From Labedaea rhizosphaerae (GTDB taxonomy: Bacteria > Actinomycetota > Actinomycetes > Mycobacteriales > Pseudonocardiaceae), in NCBI RefSeq assembly GCF_004362825.1, contig NZ_SNXZ01000003.1, positions 1,092,784 to 1,156,783 on the forward strand: DNA of 64,000 bases, in the 5' to 3' direction. Below the pieces are notes generated by a model, which searched no databases, was not told the DNA's origin, and saw only the letters and a program-made list of their open reading frames with translations. Numbering within the stretch: the first letter of the stretch is position 1; every line of letters starts with the position of its first letter. Below are positions 43,959 through 51,042 of the stretch, piece after piece. A program made the position numbers and the translations under genes.

Positions 43959-45007
43959 CCGCCAGAGGACGTCACCACCAGGCCAAACGCGAGCAAGCAG
44001 CCGCGATGATCCAGGTACTTGAACGCGGGGACTTCGCAACGATTGAAGGGTTGCGCGACGACCCGCTGAGTGTGCTCCGCACGTGGCCTGGAATTCAGCT
44101 CATCCTGGCTCCCGAATCCTCGGCCGGTTCCGGATGCTCCATCGCTGGTCGGTATGACGACGAGACCGACCCGCCCACCCTGGTCGTCGGGACCTCGAGG
44201 TCGTACCGCAGACGTGGGTTCACCGCTCTGCACGAATTTGGTCACCACCTGCAACGCACGAATGTCGAACTCGGACAAACACTCTTCGCCGGCCTGGATT
44301 CCGAAGGCCTGGAGGAGACAGCCTGCGACGAGTTCGCTTCCCGCGTGCTCCTGCCGGATGACCTCGTAGCCGAGTCGATCGGTACGGCAGGACCCGCTGC
44401 CAGCGACGTCGTAGATCTGTTTGTCAGGTCCCAAGCTTCACGAGAGGCGTGTTGTGTCCGAGCGGCGAACATGCTGAACGGTGCCGGTGCGGTGCTGCTG
44501 CTCGACGATACCGGCACGGTCCTGTTCGCGGCACCGCGTGGTCTGGTTCCACCAGCCCGTGGCTCCGACCAGTCGAAGACGCCCCTTATCGAAGCCGCAC
44601 TACGCCAACGGACCAGTGCTCAACGGGACAAAACGTTTGTTACCTATCGGAATGGTGACACCAGCGAATACTTGTACGGTCAAGCCGCATGGTGCGACGA
44701 CCACGAGTACCTGATCGCTGTAGTGGCCTCCGACAACGTCCCGTGGATGCCTTTGGCACTCCCAAGGCCCGGCACGCGACGAAGCCGTTACGGCACATGG
44801 TGGACCTGCGAAACCCCGGGCTGCGGCGAAACGTTCAAGATCATGAAGCCTCCGTGTCAGCGCTGCGATCAGCCGAGCTGCGGACACGGACACTGCGGGT
44901 GCACCGCCGTACGGACACAGCGGGACCGGGAATGTACTGCGTGCCGCCTGACACTGCCGCCACGATGCTTCGAAGGCACCAGCCCGATCTGCCGAGATTG
45001 CGTCTGA
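43955..45007 (+). CDS. ImmA/IrrE metallopeptidase with C-terminal zinc ribbon (CapP-like)
   Basis: A 350-residue protein. The zinc protease domain (about 1-160) has HEFGH (residues about 91-95) and the downstream metal ligand region EETACDEFASRVLLPDDL. The middle (about 165-265) resembles a small alpha/beta sensor. The C-terminal 80 residues hold many Cys/His pairs (CETPGCGE, CQRCDQPSCGHGHCGC, CTACRL, CRDC), probably two or three zinc sites. In CBASS, CapP proteases cleave the CapH repressor on DNA damage; the same role is inferred for this pair. Confidence 0.85.
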   Translation: MTARGRHHQAKREQAAAMIQVLERGDFATIEGLRDDPLSVLRTWPGIQLILAPESSAGSGCSIAGRYDDETDPPTLVVGTSRSYRRRGFTALHEFGHHLQRTNVELGQTLFAGLDSEGLEETACDEFASRVLLPDDLVAESIGTAGPAASDVVDLFVRSQASREACCVRAANMLNGAGAVLLLDDTGTVLFAAPRGLVPPARGSDQSKTPLIEAALRQRTSAQRDKTFVTYRNGDTSEYLYGQAAWCDDHEYLIAVVASDNVPWMPLALPRPGTRRSRYGTWWTCETPGCGETFKIMKPPCQRCDQPSCGHGHCGCTAVRTQRDRECTACRLTLPPRCFEGTSPICRDCV

Positions 45008-45110
45008 TCCGGCAATCGCACCTCTGTGGACAATCCCCGAGATGTGCCGTCAGGAGGTGATGACAGAGGCAGCCGCCTCAACATCGCATACCGTTTAGAA
45101 AGGCATCCGC

Positions 45111-46115
45111 ATGGCCACCCTTCCCAGCTACTTCCGAGAAGCCCTGAAGAACATCGAGCCAGGCGACGACGCGGCCAACGCGAAGAACGCGCACGCCGAG
45201 GTCTCCAAGTACCTCAAAGCAGATCCCTGGCTCAAGAACCTAGGAGTCGACCCGTTCCTCATCGGCTCTTACGCCCGGGACGTAAGCATCCGCAGGGTCA
45301 AAGACGTCGATGTGTTCGCAAGACTCCGGAAGGCCACATCGGACCTCCGGCCTGGCCAGGTCCTCGACAAGATGGAGGACGTGCTGACCGTGGCGTTCGA
45401 GGAGGACCGCGTCGAACGCCAGCACCGGTCGATCAAAGTCGACTTCCCCACCTACGAGCTGTCCGTGGACGCCGTGCCCGCCCGTCCCTGCAACGACCAC
45501 TGGGAGATCCCCAACCGCCCCGAACACGCCAAACGTGCACAGTGGGTGGAGACCAACCCCATCCACCTCGGCGAACTCACCACCGAGGCGAACAAGGATT
45601 TTCTTCTCAACGACAAGGGCATCTACGTGCCAACGGTCAAGCTGGTCCGCCAAATCCGTCGGACGTGGGTGGACGACCAGCCCGGAGGCCTCTACTTCGA
45701 AATCCTCACCTACTGGGCGTTCCAGCAGACCAACCCCTCCGAGAACACCGTCGCGGAGTACCTCACCACCATCCTCGCGACCATCGCCGACCAGGTGCTC
45801 CCCGAGGCGGTGGAACACGGTCTCGATGACCCCACCATGCCGGACAAGAAGATCACCACCAAAGCCACCGACGATCAACTTCTTGCCGCTCTCGACCGCA
45901 CCCGCGAGGCAGCCGATCTCGCCCAGCGGGCACTCGACGAAGACGACGACTGCCGCGCCGCGCTCGCTTGGCAGCAACTGTTCGGCAAGACAACCGAAGG
46001 TGAAGTTGTCTTCCCCATGCCGTCCTACTGCAACGCTGACGGCACTTGGAAGTCCACCGGCATTATCCCCAAAGGTTCCCCGAACGTGGCCGCCGGAACC
46101 GGCCGATACGCATGA
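45111..46115 (+). CDS. CD-NTase (cGAS/DncV-like cyclic-oligonucleotide synthase)
   Basis: A 334-residue nucleotidyltransferase. The polymerase-beta core is clear: GSYARDVSIRRVKDVDVF with GS (52-53) and metal Asp65/Asp67, and LSVDAVPA with Asp120. A helical C-terminal OAS-like half follows. It makes the cyclic oligonucleotide that activates TIR-SAVED when phage infects. The C-terminus ends GTGRYA; in type II CBASS, Cap2 attaches the CD-NTase by its C-terminal residue. ATG 45111 follows GAAAGG. It is first in a tight block with cap2 and cap3. Confidence 0.92.
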   Translation: MATLPSYFREALKNIEPGDDAANAKNAHAEVSKYLKADPWLKNLGVDPFLIGSYARDVSIRRVKDVDVFARLRKATSDLRPGQVLDKMEDVLTVAFEEDRVERQHRSIKVDFPTYELSVDAVPARPCNDHWEIPNRPEHAKRAQWVETNPIHLGELTTEANKDFLLNDKGIYVPTVKLVRQIRRTWVDDQPGGLYFEILTYWAFQQTNPSENTVAEYLTTILATIADQVLPEAVEHGLDDPTMPDKKITTKATDDQLLAALDRTREAADLAQRALDEDDDCRAALAWQQLFGKTTEGEVVFPMPSYCNADGTWKSTGIIPKGSPNVAAGTGRYA

Positions 46116-47671
46116 GCCACGAGCACGAGGCACAAGGTGCTGCGCTAGACGCCGAAGTCGCGCGATGGCGCGCCGACTTCGGCGCCCGGCACTTCAGCGA
46201 CGACGGCCGCACCCTACGTGGCAGCATCGAGTGGAATGGCCCCGAAGGCCCGGCCACCGCGCTGGTCGAAGTGGAACCGGGTCGATCCTTCCCGTTCGCG
46301 CCACCAGTTGTTCGCGTGCTCGATCCCGGGGCAGACGTCGAACTGACCTTTCACATGGACGTTGCGGCAGATGGTCACCAACACGGGGCTCTCTGCCTCT
46401 GGGCCGACGAGTACACGTTCGACGTGGCCCCCTGGCGTGACGCCGACGAACTAATCACCCGCGTACGTACCTGGTTGGAAGACACAGGAGCGGCTTGGCC
46501 CAACGACGACACCTGTGATCTGGAACGGTATCTGCCCAACGACGGCCGCATGGTGCTCTACGACGGCGAGACACTCAAAGAACTTTGTAGAGACTCCGTA
46601 CGAGTGGCCGGCAAAGGCACATCGGTCCTGACTATCACGACGGAACGAGGCCTCCAGAGACGTAACCGCGGTCGCCGACTCCCGGCTCGCAAGGACCGCA
46701 AGCTGTGCTGGATCGGCGACCTCGGCCAAGTGGACCGCCCAATCCGCAGCTGGGCGGACCTCCGCGACGCGCTCGGCGAGCACAGCAGTGACGTCGAACG
46801 CAAGATCCGGTTCGGCATCGTCCAGTTCCTGCTGCTCGAATACCGGCGTGGCGTCAACTCTGCCGTGCTCGCCCTCATCGTCCAGGTCGTGCCCGGCACC
46901 ACCAGGCTGAACGTCACTGCAGCGGAGGCTGCCGACATCAGCAGAACAAGCAGGATGCTGCGCGGAGGTCCGGCCAGCCCTGCACTAGCAGAACGCTCGG
47001 TCGTAATCATCGGTGTAGGTGCAGTGGGCTCCTACATCGCCGACCTCCTATTCCGGTCCGGCATCCGCAAGCTCACTGTGATCGACTTCGAACGCATACG
47101 GCCCGGCAACATCGTCCGCCATCTGACCGACAACCTGACCGTCGGCATGTACAAAGTGCACGCCGTCCGATCGCGTCTCGCCCTTCGAGGTCTGGACGCC
47201 TCCCAGGTCAACCCGGTTATAGAACGAATCAGCACATTGGACGAGGCGTACCGGATCTTCCAGGGACACGATGTGGTCGTCGACGCGACTGGGTCGGACC
47301 GGACCACCAGCCTCCTCACGTGGATGGCGACAGCAACCGACATGCCGCTTATATCGGTGTGCTTGCAACGCCAAGGCGCGCTGGCTCGCGTCGATCGCTA
47401 TCCACTCCGGTCAGAAGAAACTCATCTGCCAGCAGTCCATGACACGAGCAGCGATCCCGTACTTCGCGAGCCAGGATGCGGACAGCCGGTCTCGCCGACC
47501 CCACCGTCAGCTGTCGTATGCGCAGCTGAACTGGCAACCAGGGTCGTCCTCGACGAGCTGCAGGACGTCCCGTCACTCCCCAGCACTCTCGTTGACGTCC
47601 GTGTCCCCCAAGATGACCCTCCGTACGATCGTCTTGGCCTAGCCACATCTCGCTCGCAGGACGCGACATGA
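46112..47671 (+). CDS. cap2: Cap2: E2-E1 (ThiF) fusion, CD-NTase conjugation enzyme
   Basis: A 519-residue protein. The N-terminal E2-like domain has FPFAPPVV and HQHGALCLW with predicted catalytic Cys95. The C-terminal E1/ThiF domain (about 290-500) has the adenylate loop GVGAVGSYIADLLF, IDFERIRPGNIVRH and DATGSDRTTS; EPGCGQPVSP is the likely E1 cysteine. In type II CBASS, Cap2 adenylates the CD-NTase C-terminus and links it to a target, priming it. ATGA overlap with the CD-NTase gene. Confidence 0.9.
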   Translation: MSHEHEAQGAALDAEVARWRADFGARHFSDDGRTLRGSIEWNGPEGPATALVEVEPGRSFPFAPPVVRVLDPGADVELTFHMDVAADGHQHGALCLWADEYTFDVAPWRDADELITRVRTWLEDTGAAWPNDDTCDLERYLPNDGRMVLYDGETLKELCRDSVRVAGKGTSVLTITTERGLQRRNRGRRLPARKDRKLCWIGDLGQVDRPIRSWADLRDALGEHSSDVERKIRFGIVQFLLLEYRRGVNSAVLALIVQVVPGTTRLNVTAAEAADISRTSRMLRGGPASPALAERSVVIIGVGAVGSYIADLLFRSGIRKLTVIDFERIRPGNIVRHLTDNLTVGMYKVHAVRSRLALRGLDASQVNPVIERISTLDEAYRIFQGHDVVVDATGSDRTTSLLTWMATATDMPLISVCLQRQGALARVDRYPLRSEETHLPAVHDTSSDPVLREPGCGQPVSPTPPSAVVCAAELATRVVLDELQDVPSLPSTLVDVRVPQDDPPYDRLGLATSRSQDAT

Positions 47672-48129
47672 ACAACGAGCTGACCGTCACTTTCGCCGCC
47701 AACGTCGCCACGACAGTCAAGGCCATCACAACGGCCGCCTTGCCGCGTGAAACCGGCGGTCTCCTAGTTGGCTGGTGGGACTTAGGAACAGTGTTCATCA
47801 AGGATGCCGTCGAGGTCGTGGATCCCGAGGCAACCAGCGTCGGGTGGAGCCGCCATCAGGAAACCGCTCAAAGGATCCTCGACCAGACCCTCGAACAGAT
47901 TGCCCACCCCTGGCTCGGTTACGTCGGCGACTGGCACAGCCACCCGAAGCCATGCCCGCCGAGTGACACAGATCTGCGTACGCTGGCCCAATCCTCTCTA
48001 CAGTTCACCAACCCACTAATCCTGCTTGTCCACGCTCCGCCAGACACTTTTGAAGTACGCGCAGCACACACTGGACAGTCATGTAGCCCATATGTTCAGT
48101 ACCGCACCTTACAAATTATGGCCGACTGA
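47668..48129 (+). CDS. cap3: Cap3: JAB/JAMM isopeptidase
   Basis: A 153-residue JAMM metalloprotease. Glu28 in PRETGGLLVG and the zinc motif GDWHSHPKPCPPSDTD (His90, His92, Ser99, Asp102) are intact, with one residue fewer than the usual spacing between His and Ser. In CBASS it reverses the Cap2-made conjugate. ATGA overlap with cap2. It is the last cargo gene; remnants follow at once. Confidence 0.9.
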   Translation: MNNELTVTFAANVATTVKAITTAALPRETGGLLVGWWDLGTVFIKDAVEVVDPEATSVGWSRHQETAQRILDQTLEQIAHPWLGYVGDWHSHPKPCPPSDTDLRTLAQSSLQFTNPLILLVHAPPDTFEVRAAHTGQSCSPYVQYRTLQIMAD

Positions 48130-48460
48130 ACAGGGACCCTGCTCGCCAGCAGTGGCCAGTGCGGGCTACGTCCGTAGTACTGCTGGATCAAGTGACGCGT
48201 GCGGCGGGCGCTTTTGGCGGGCTCGACCAGGCGCAGCTCGTTGATCCGGCTGGCTCGACCCGCCGGCCGATGGACCGACAGTGTCAGCCATTGCTGCTGG
48301 TTGGCGTCGTCCAGGGCTGCCAGCCGTGCCCGGTGCTGGTGGTCGCGCCGAGCGAACTGAACATCGTCCAGGACCACCCACACGTCAGCCATGAGCAACT
48401 TGACCAAGGTGCTCATGGCGTGGAAAGAAGTTCGGCTGGTGGATTGGCACAACACCGTTG
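48130..48460 (-). pseudogene. frameshifted, truncated WbqC-family gene
   Basis: Minus-strand translation gives VPIHQPNFFPR in one frame and, after a one-base shift near 48412, LVKLLMADVWVVLDDVQFARRDHQ ... WLTLSVHRPAG in another, the conserved opening of WbqC-like proteins. The C-terminal half is missing where the gene abuts cap3. It is therefore not functional. Confidence 0.7.
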
Positions 48461-48478
48461 TCCGGGCATGCGCAGTGA

Positions 48479-48673
48479 CGACCCGCCGCGGCGTCCAATT
48501 GGCTGAACGGCGGTGTCCCGCCGACCACGGGGGCGAAATGGGCCGGCCACTCCGTCGAGGTGCTCCTGGCCATTTACGCCAAGTGCCTGGACGGCATTGA
48601 CGCAACTGTGCGGCGTCGCGTCGAGGAGGCGCTCGGCACCCCCGAAACTTCGGGACACCTTCGGGAGGGCTGA
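48479..48673 (+). pseudogene. tyrosine-integrase C-terminal remnant
   Basis: A 64-residue open stretch reads AAASNWLNGGVPPTTGAKWAGHSVEVLLAIYAKCLDG..., the end of an actinobacterial phage/AICE integrase with the GH element and the nucleophilic Tyr. An in-frame stop lies directly upstream and the Arg-containing half is absent. It stands next to the tRNA target site, as expected for the element's own integrase. Confidence 0.75.
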
Positions 48674-48718
48674 CCGGCCACGGCCGGATACGGCCGGACA
48701 CGACCGCGCAAACGACGA

Positions 48719-48754
48719 AGCCCTCTGATCAGCGTTGCCGCTGGTCAGAGGGCT
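48719..48754. terminator. hairpin terminator downstream of tRNA-Arg
   Basis: AGCCCTCTGATCAGCG (48719-48734) pairs with CGCTGGTCAGAGGGCT (48739-48754) with one G:T, loop TTGC. It lies 32 bp past the tRNA 3' end and also follows the integrase remnant; such hairpins are common after actinobacterial tRNA genes and integrases. Confidence 0.75.
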
Positions 48755-48785
48755 CGTTTGTGCTGGTCATCCTACTTGCCACTGG

Positions 48786-48860
48786 TGGTGCCCCCGGCAG
48801 GATTCGAACCTGCGCACCCGCCTCCGGAGGGCGGTGCTCTATCCCCTGAGCTACGGGGGC
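48786..48860 (-). tRNA. tRNA-Arg (anticodon CCG)
   Basis: A full cloverleaf on the minus strand: acceptor GCCCCCG/CGGGGGC, D stem GCTC/GAGC, anticodon stem CCGCC/GGCGG with loop CTCCGGA (anticodon CCG at 48825-48827), T arm GCAGG TTCGAAT CCTGC, discriminator A and encoded CCA (48786-48788). It reads CGG codons. Its 3' part is the attachment site of the island. Confidence 0.96.
48788..48819 (-). repeat. attachment-site copy within tRNA-Arg
   Basis: A 32-bp direct repeat of 35593-35624 with two mismatches, covering the acceptor 3' strand and T arm of the intact tRNA-Arg. Confidence 0.8.
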
Positions 48861-48875
48861 CAACCAGCGAAGAGC

Positions 48876-49373
48876 CTAGCGCATGCCGCCTGGCTGGTCG
48901 CGCGGGCCCACGTCTACGCGTAGTCGGTCGTCGGCGCCTCGGGCGTTGTCCGGGTCGCCGCCGCGCAGGAGGACGTAGTGTTCCGTGGCGACCGCTCGGT
49001 ACAGGCGGAACGGGGCCTCGCCGGTCATGTCTTCGACCGGTATCGAGCGGGCGATGCCCGAGTTGAACACCGACGCGCCGTCTTCCAGGGCGTCCGGGGG
49101 GACCTCGGCGGCGGTCGCGGCCAGGTACACGGCTTCTGCTGTACCGGGCACGACTGACGAGTCGAAGATGGTGATGGCTACCTGGGGGCGCACGGCGATG
49201 TTCGCGGAGTGACGCGCTTCGGGCGACGAGACCCAGAAGAACTCGCGGTCGTCGCGGGAGCGGTAGTACACCGGCGTCGCCCACGGCGTGCCGGTCTCGT
49301 CGGCGGTGGCCAGCACCATGTAGGTGCTGGCGCCGATCACCCTGCTGGCCTGCTCAGCCCGCGTCTCCGTCAT
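48876..49373 (-). CDS. pyridoxamine 5'-phosphate oxidase-family protein
   Basis: A 165-residue split-barrel flavin-binding-type protein: YMVLATADETGTPWATPVYY, FFWVSSPEARHSANI and VAITIFDSSV match the PPOX/F420 reductase-like family. The cofactor (FMN, F420 or haem) cannot be told. It is a single gene next to the tRNA, outside the island. Confidence 0.85.
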   Translation of the reverse strand: MTETRAEQASRVIGASTYMVLATADETGTPWATPVYYRSRDDREFFWVSSPEARHSANIAVRPQVAITIFDSSVVPGTAEAVYLAATAAEVPPDALEDGASVFNSGIARSIPVEDMTGEAPFRLYRAVATEHYVLLRGGDPDNARGADDRLRVDVGPRDQPGGMR

Positions 49374-49490
49374 GGCGCCACCCTAAGGCGCGATCGACCC
49401 AGCGGGACAACGGCAGGCACAGCACCCCGACTGCGAGCGCCATGACACGGCCGCGCCGAACACGGTGGGCGGGCCACCCAGAACACGATC

Positions 49491-49923
49491 ATGTGCGTCG
49501 CCTACGTGAAGTGGGTGGGTTTCGTCCCGCTCGAGAAGGTGTGGACGCACCAGAACATGAAGTCGTTCATGCCCGAGATCACCACCAGCAACGCGCAACG
49601 CCATCGACGAACTCCGCGATGACCCCGACGTGCTCACACAAGCGGCACCCGGCCGCACCGACCTCGACGCGCACGAGCTGGCCCTGCTGCTCAACGCCCA
49701 CCGCGCCCGGCAGGACGAGCGGGCCTGGGTGGGTGGTCAGCGCTCGCGCACCGGCGGACTGCACATGGACACCCGCAGCCCACTGTCACCATATGTGGGC
49801 AAGCTGGCGTGCAGGCCGGAGCTGGCCGCCGGTCGCGCGTTGCTGCAGGTCAAGCGCGCCTTCGGGGTCGGCACCCGGGACCTCACGACGCCGGCCGCGC
49901 CGAGGCCGGTGATGGGCCGGTGA
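49491..49923 (+). pseudogene. broken gene fragment upstream of GNAT gene
   Basis: Two pieces in different frames look like one interrupted gene: MCVAYVKWVGFVPLEKVWTH... from 49491, then, after a shift near 49590, NAIDELRDDPDVLTQ... to the stop at 49921-49923. The second piece has a coding look and its stop overlaps the GTG of the next gene. I recognise no family. It could also be a short genuine gene from GTG 49630. Confidence 0.35.
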
Positions 49924-50957
49924 ACGTCGAGGTCCTCGACCCGCGCGTCGATCCGGAGCCGGCCGGCTGGGCGGAGTTCTGCCGCGCCCAGCACGCACAC
50001 CCCAACTGGGATTACTCGCTGCTGCGGGTGGAAAGCCGCGCCGCGGGCAGCCCGAACGTGCTGGTGACCGTGCGCGTCGACGGTGTGCTGGTGGCCGCGA
50101 TCACCGCGCTGCTGGCCGGCTACCGGTCCGGGCTGCGACGCGAACCCGGTCGCGTGCGCGGCCTCGCCACGGTGGCACCGCGCTGGGTCGAGGTGCAGCA
50201 CCGCTGGCTCTCGGGCTATCCGGGGTGGGCGTTCGCCGAACACCTGGACGCCCGAGCCCGCCGGGAGATCTTGCGCCGGTTCGAACGCCTCGTGTGCCGT
50301 TTCGCCGGGCCCGGCTGCGTCGGCGTGGTCTACCGGGTCGTGCGGCCCGGCGAGCTGGACCTGGTCGCCGGGCGCGGGCGCGTTGTGCGCAAGTCCATGG
50401 GCTACGGCGAACTGGAGAACTCGTTCACGTCGCTGGACGACTGGTACGCCTCGCTGCGCAAGAAGCGGCGCCACCACGTGCGCAGCCTGGCCCGCAAGGT
50501 CGCCACCGACCCGAGCCTCACCATCGAGTTCGGGCCGGGGCGCACGGAACTCGATGGTGCCGAACTGGCGGCGCTGATCGACGAGCACCGCGACGGCTAC
50601 GGCCGGTCCCCGTTCGACTCCCGCGGCTGGCAGTCGCCGCAGTACCTGGCCGCCCTCGTGCATCGCCCGGACGTGCACACGCTGACCTACCGCGACGACA
50701 CCGGCCGCCTGATCGGCCTGGCCACCCTGCTCGACCACCCCACGCACCCGTCGTACCAGCACTGGGCCGCGGTGCGCGCCGAGGAGAGCGGCAAGCACCT
50801 CTACTTCGACTCCTACGCGAGGCTCGTGCGGCACATGATCGACAACGGCGCCAAGTCGCTGAACGCGGGCCGCGGCATGCTCGAACTGAAGGCGACGCTC
50901 GGGTTCACCCCGCGTGAGCTGTACTGCGTGATCGTGCCGAGGCCGGTGGCCGGCTGA
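49920..50957 (+). CDS. GNAT-family N-acyltransferase (FemAB/Acetyltransf_6 type)
   Basis: A 345-residue protein. LDDWYASLRKKRRHHVRSLARKV and the later RDDTGRLIGLATLLDHP ... YFDSYARLVRHMIDNGAKSLNAGRGMLELK are the landmarks of the double-GNAT Acetyltransf_6 group. It transfers an acyl or aminoacyl group; the acceptor is unknown. GTG 49920 overlaps the stop of the upstream fragment (GTGA). Confidence 0.8.
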   Translation: MNVEVLDPRVDPEPAGWAEFCRAQHAHPNWDYSLLRVESRAAGSPNVLVTVRVDGVLVAAITALLAGYRSGLRREPGRVRGLATVAPRWVEVQHRWLSGYPGWAFAEHLDARARREILRRFERLVCRFAGPGCVGVVYRVVRPGELDLVAGRGRVVRKSMGYGELENSFTSLDDWYASLRKKRRHHVRSLARKVATDPSLTIEFGPGRTELDGAELAALIDEHRDGYGRSPFDSRGWQSPQYLAALVHRPDVHTLTYRDDTGRLIGLATLLDHPTHPSYQHWAAVRAEESGKHLYFDSYARLVRHMIDNGAKSLNAGRGMLELKATLGFTPRELYCVIVPRPVAG

Positions 50958-51042
50958 GGGACACCGATCGTCGCGGCCGCGTGGGCCGGATCGTCGACGC
51001 GCCGGGTGGTGGCCGGGCGCGACCCGCCCTGCTCTAGACCCG

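Larger units (their letters stand above)
35593..48819. mobile_element. genomic island at tRNA-Arg(CCG) carrying CBASS and an unknown three-gene module
   Basis: A 32-bp direct repeat (35593-35624 and 48788-48819, two mismatches) corresponds to the T-arm and acceptor end of tRNA-Arg. The right copy lies in the intact tRNA; the left copy is the duplicated 3' fragment, exactly as left by tRNA-targeted integration. A tyrosine-integrase C-terminal remnant sits beside the tRNA. The cargo has lower GC, more A/T-ending codons and TTA codons compared with flanking genes. No intact integrase, excisionase or transfer gene is present, so the element is probably fixed. Confidence 0.8.
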
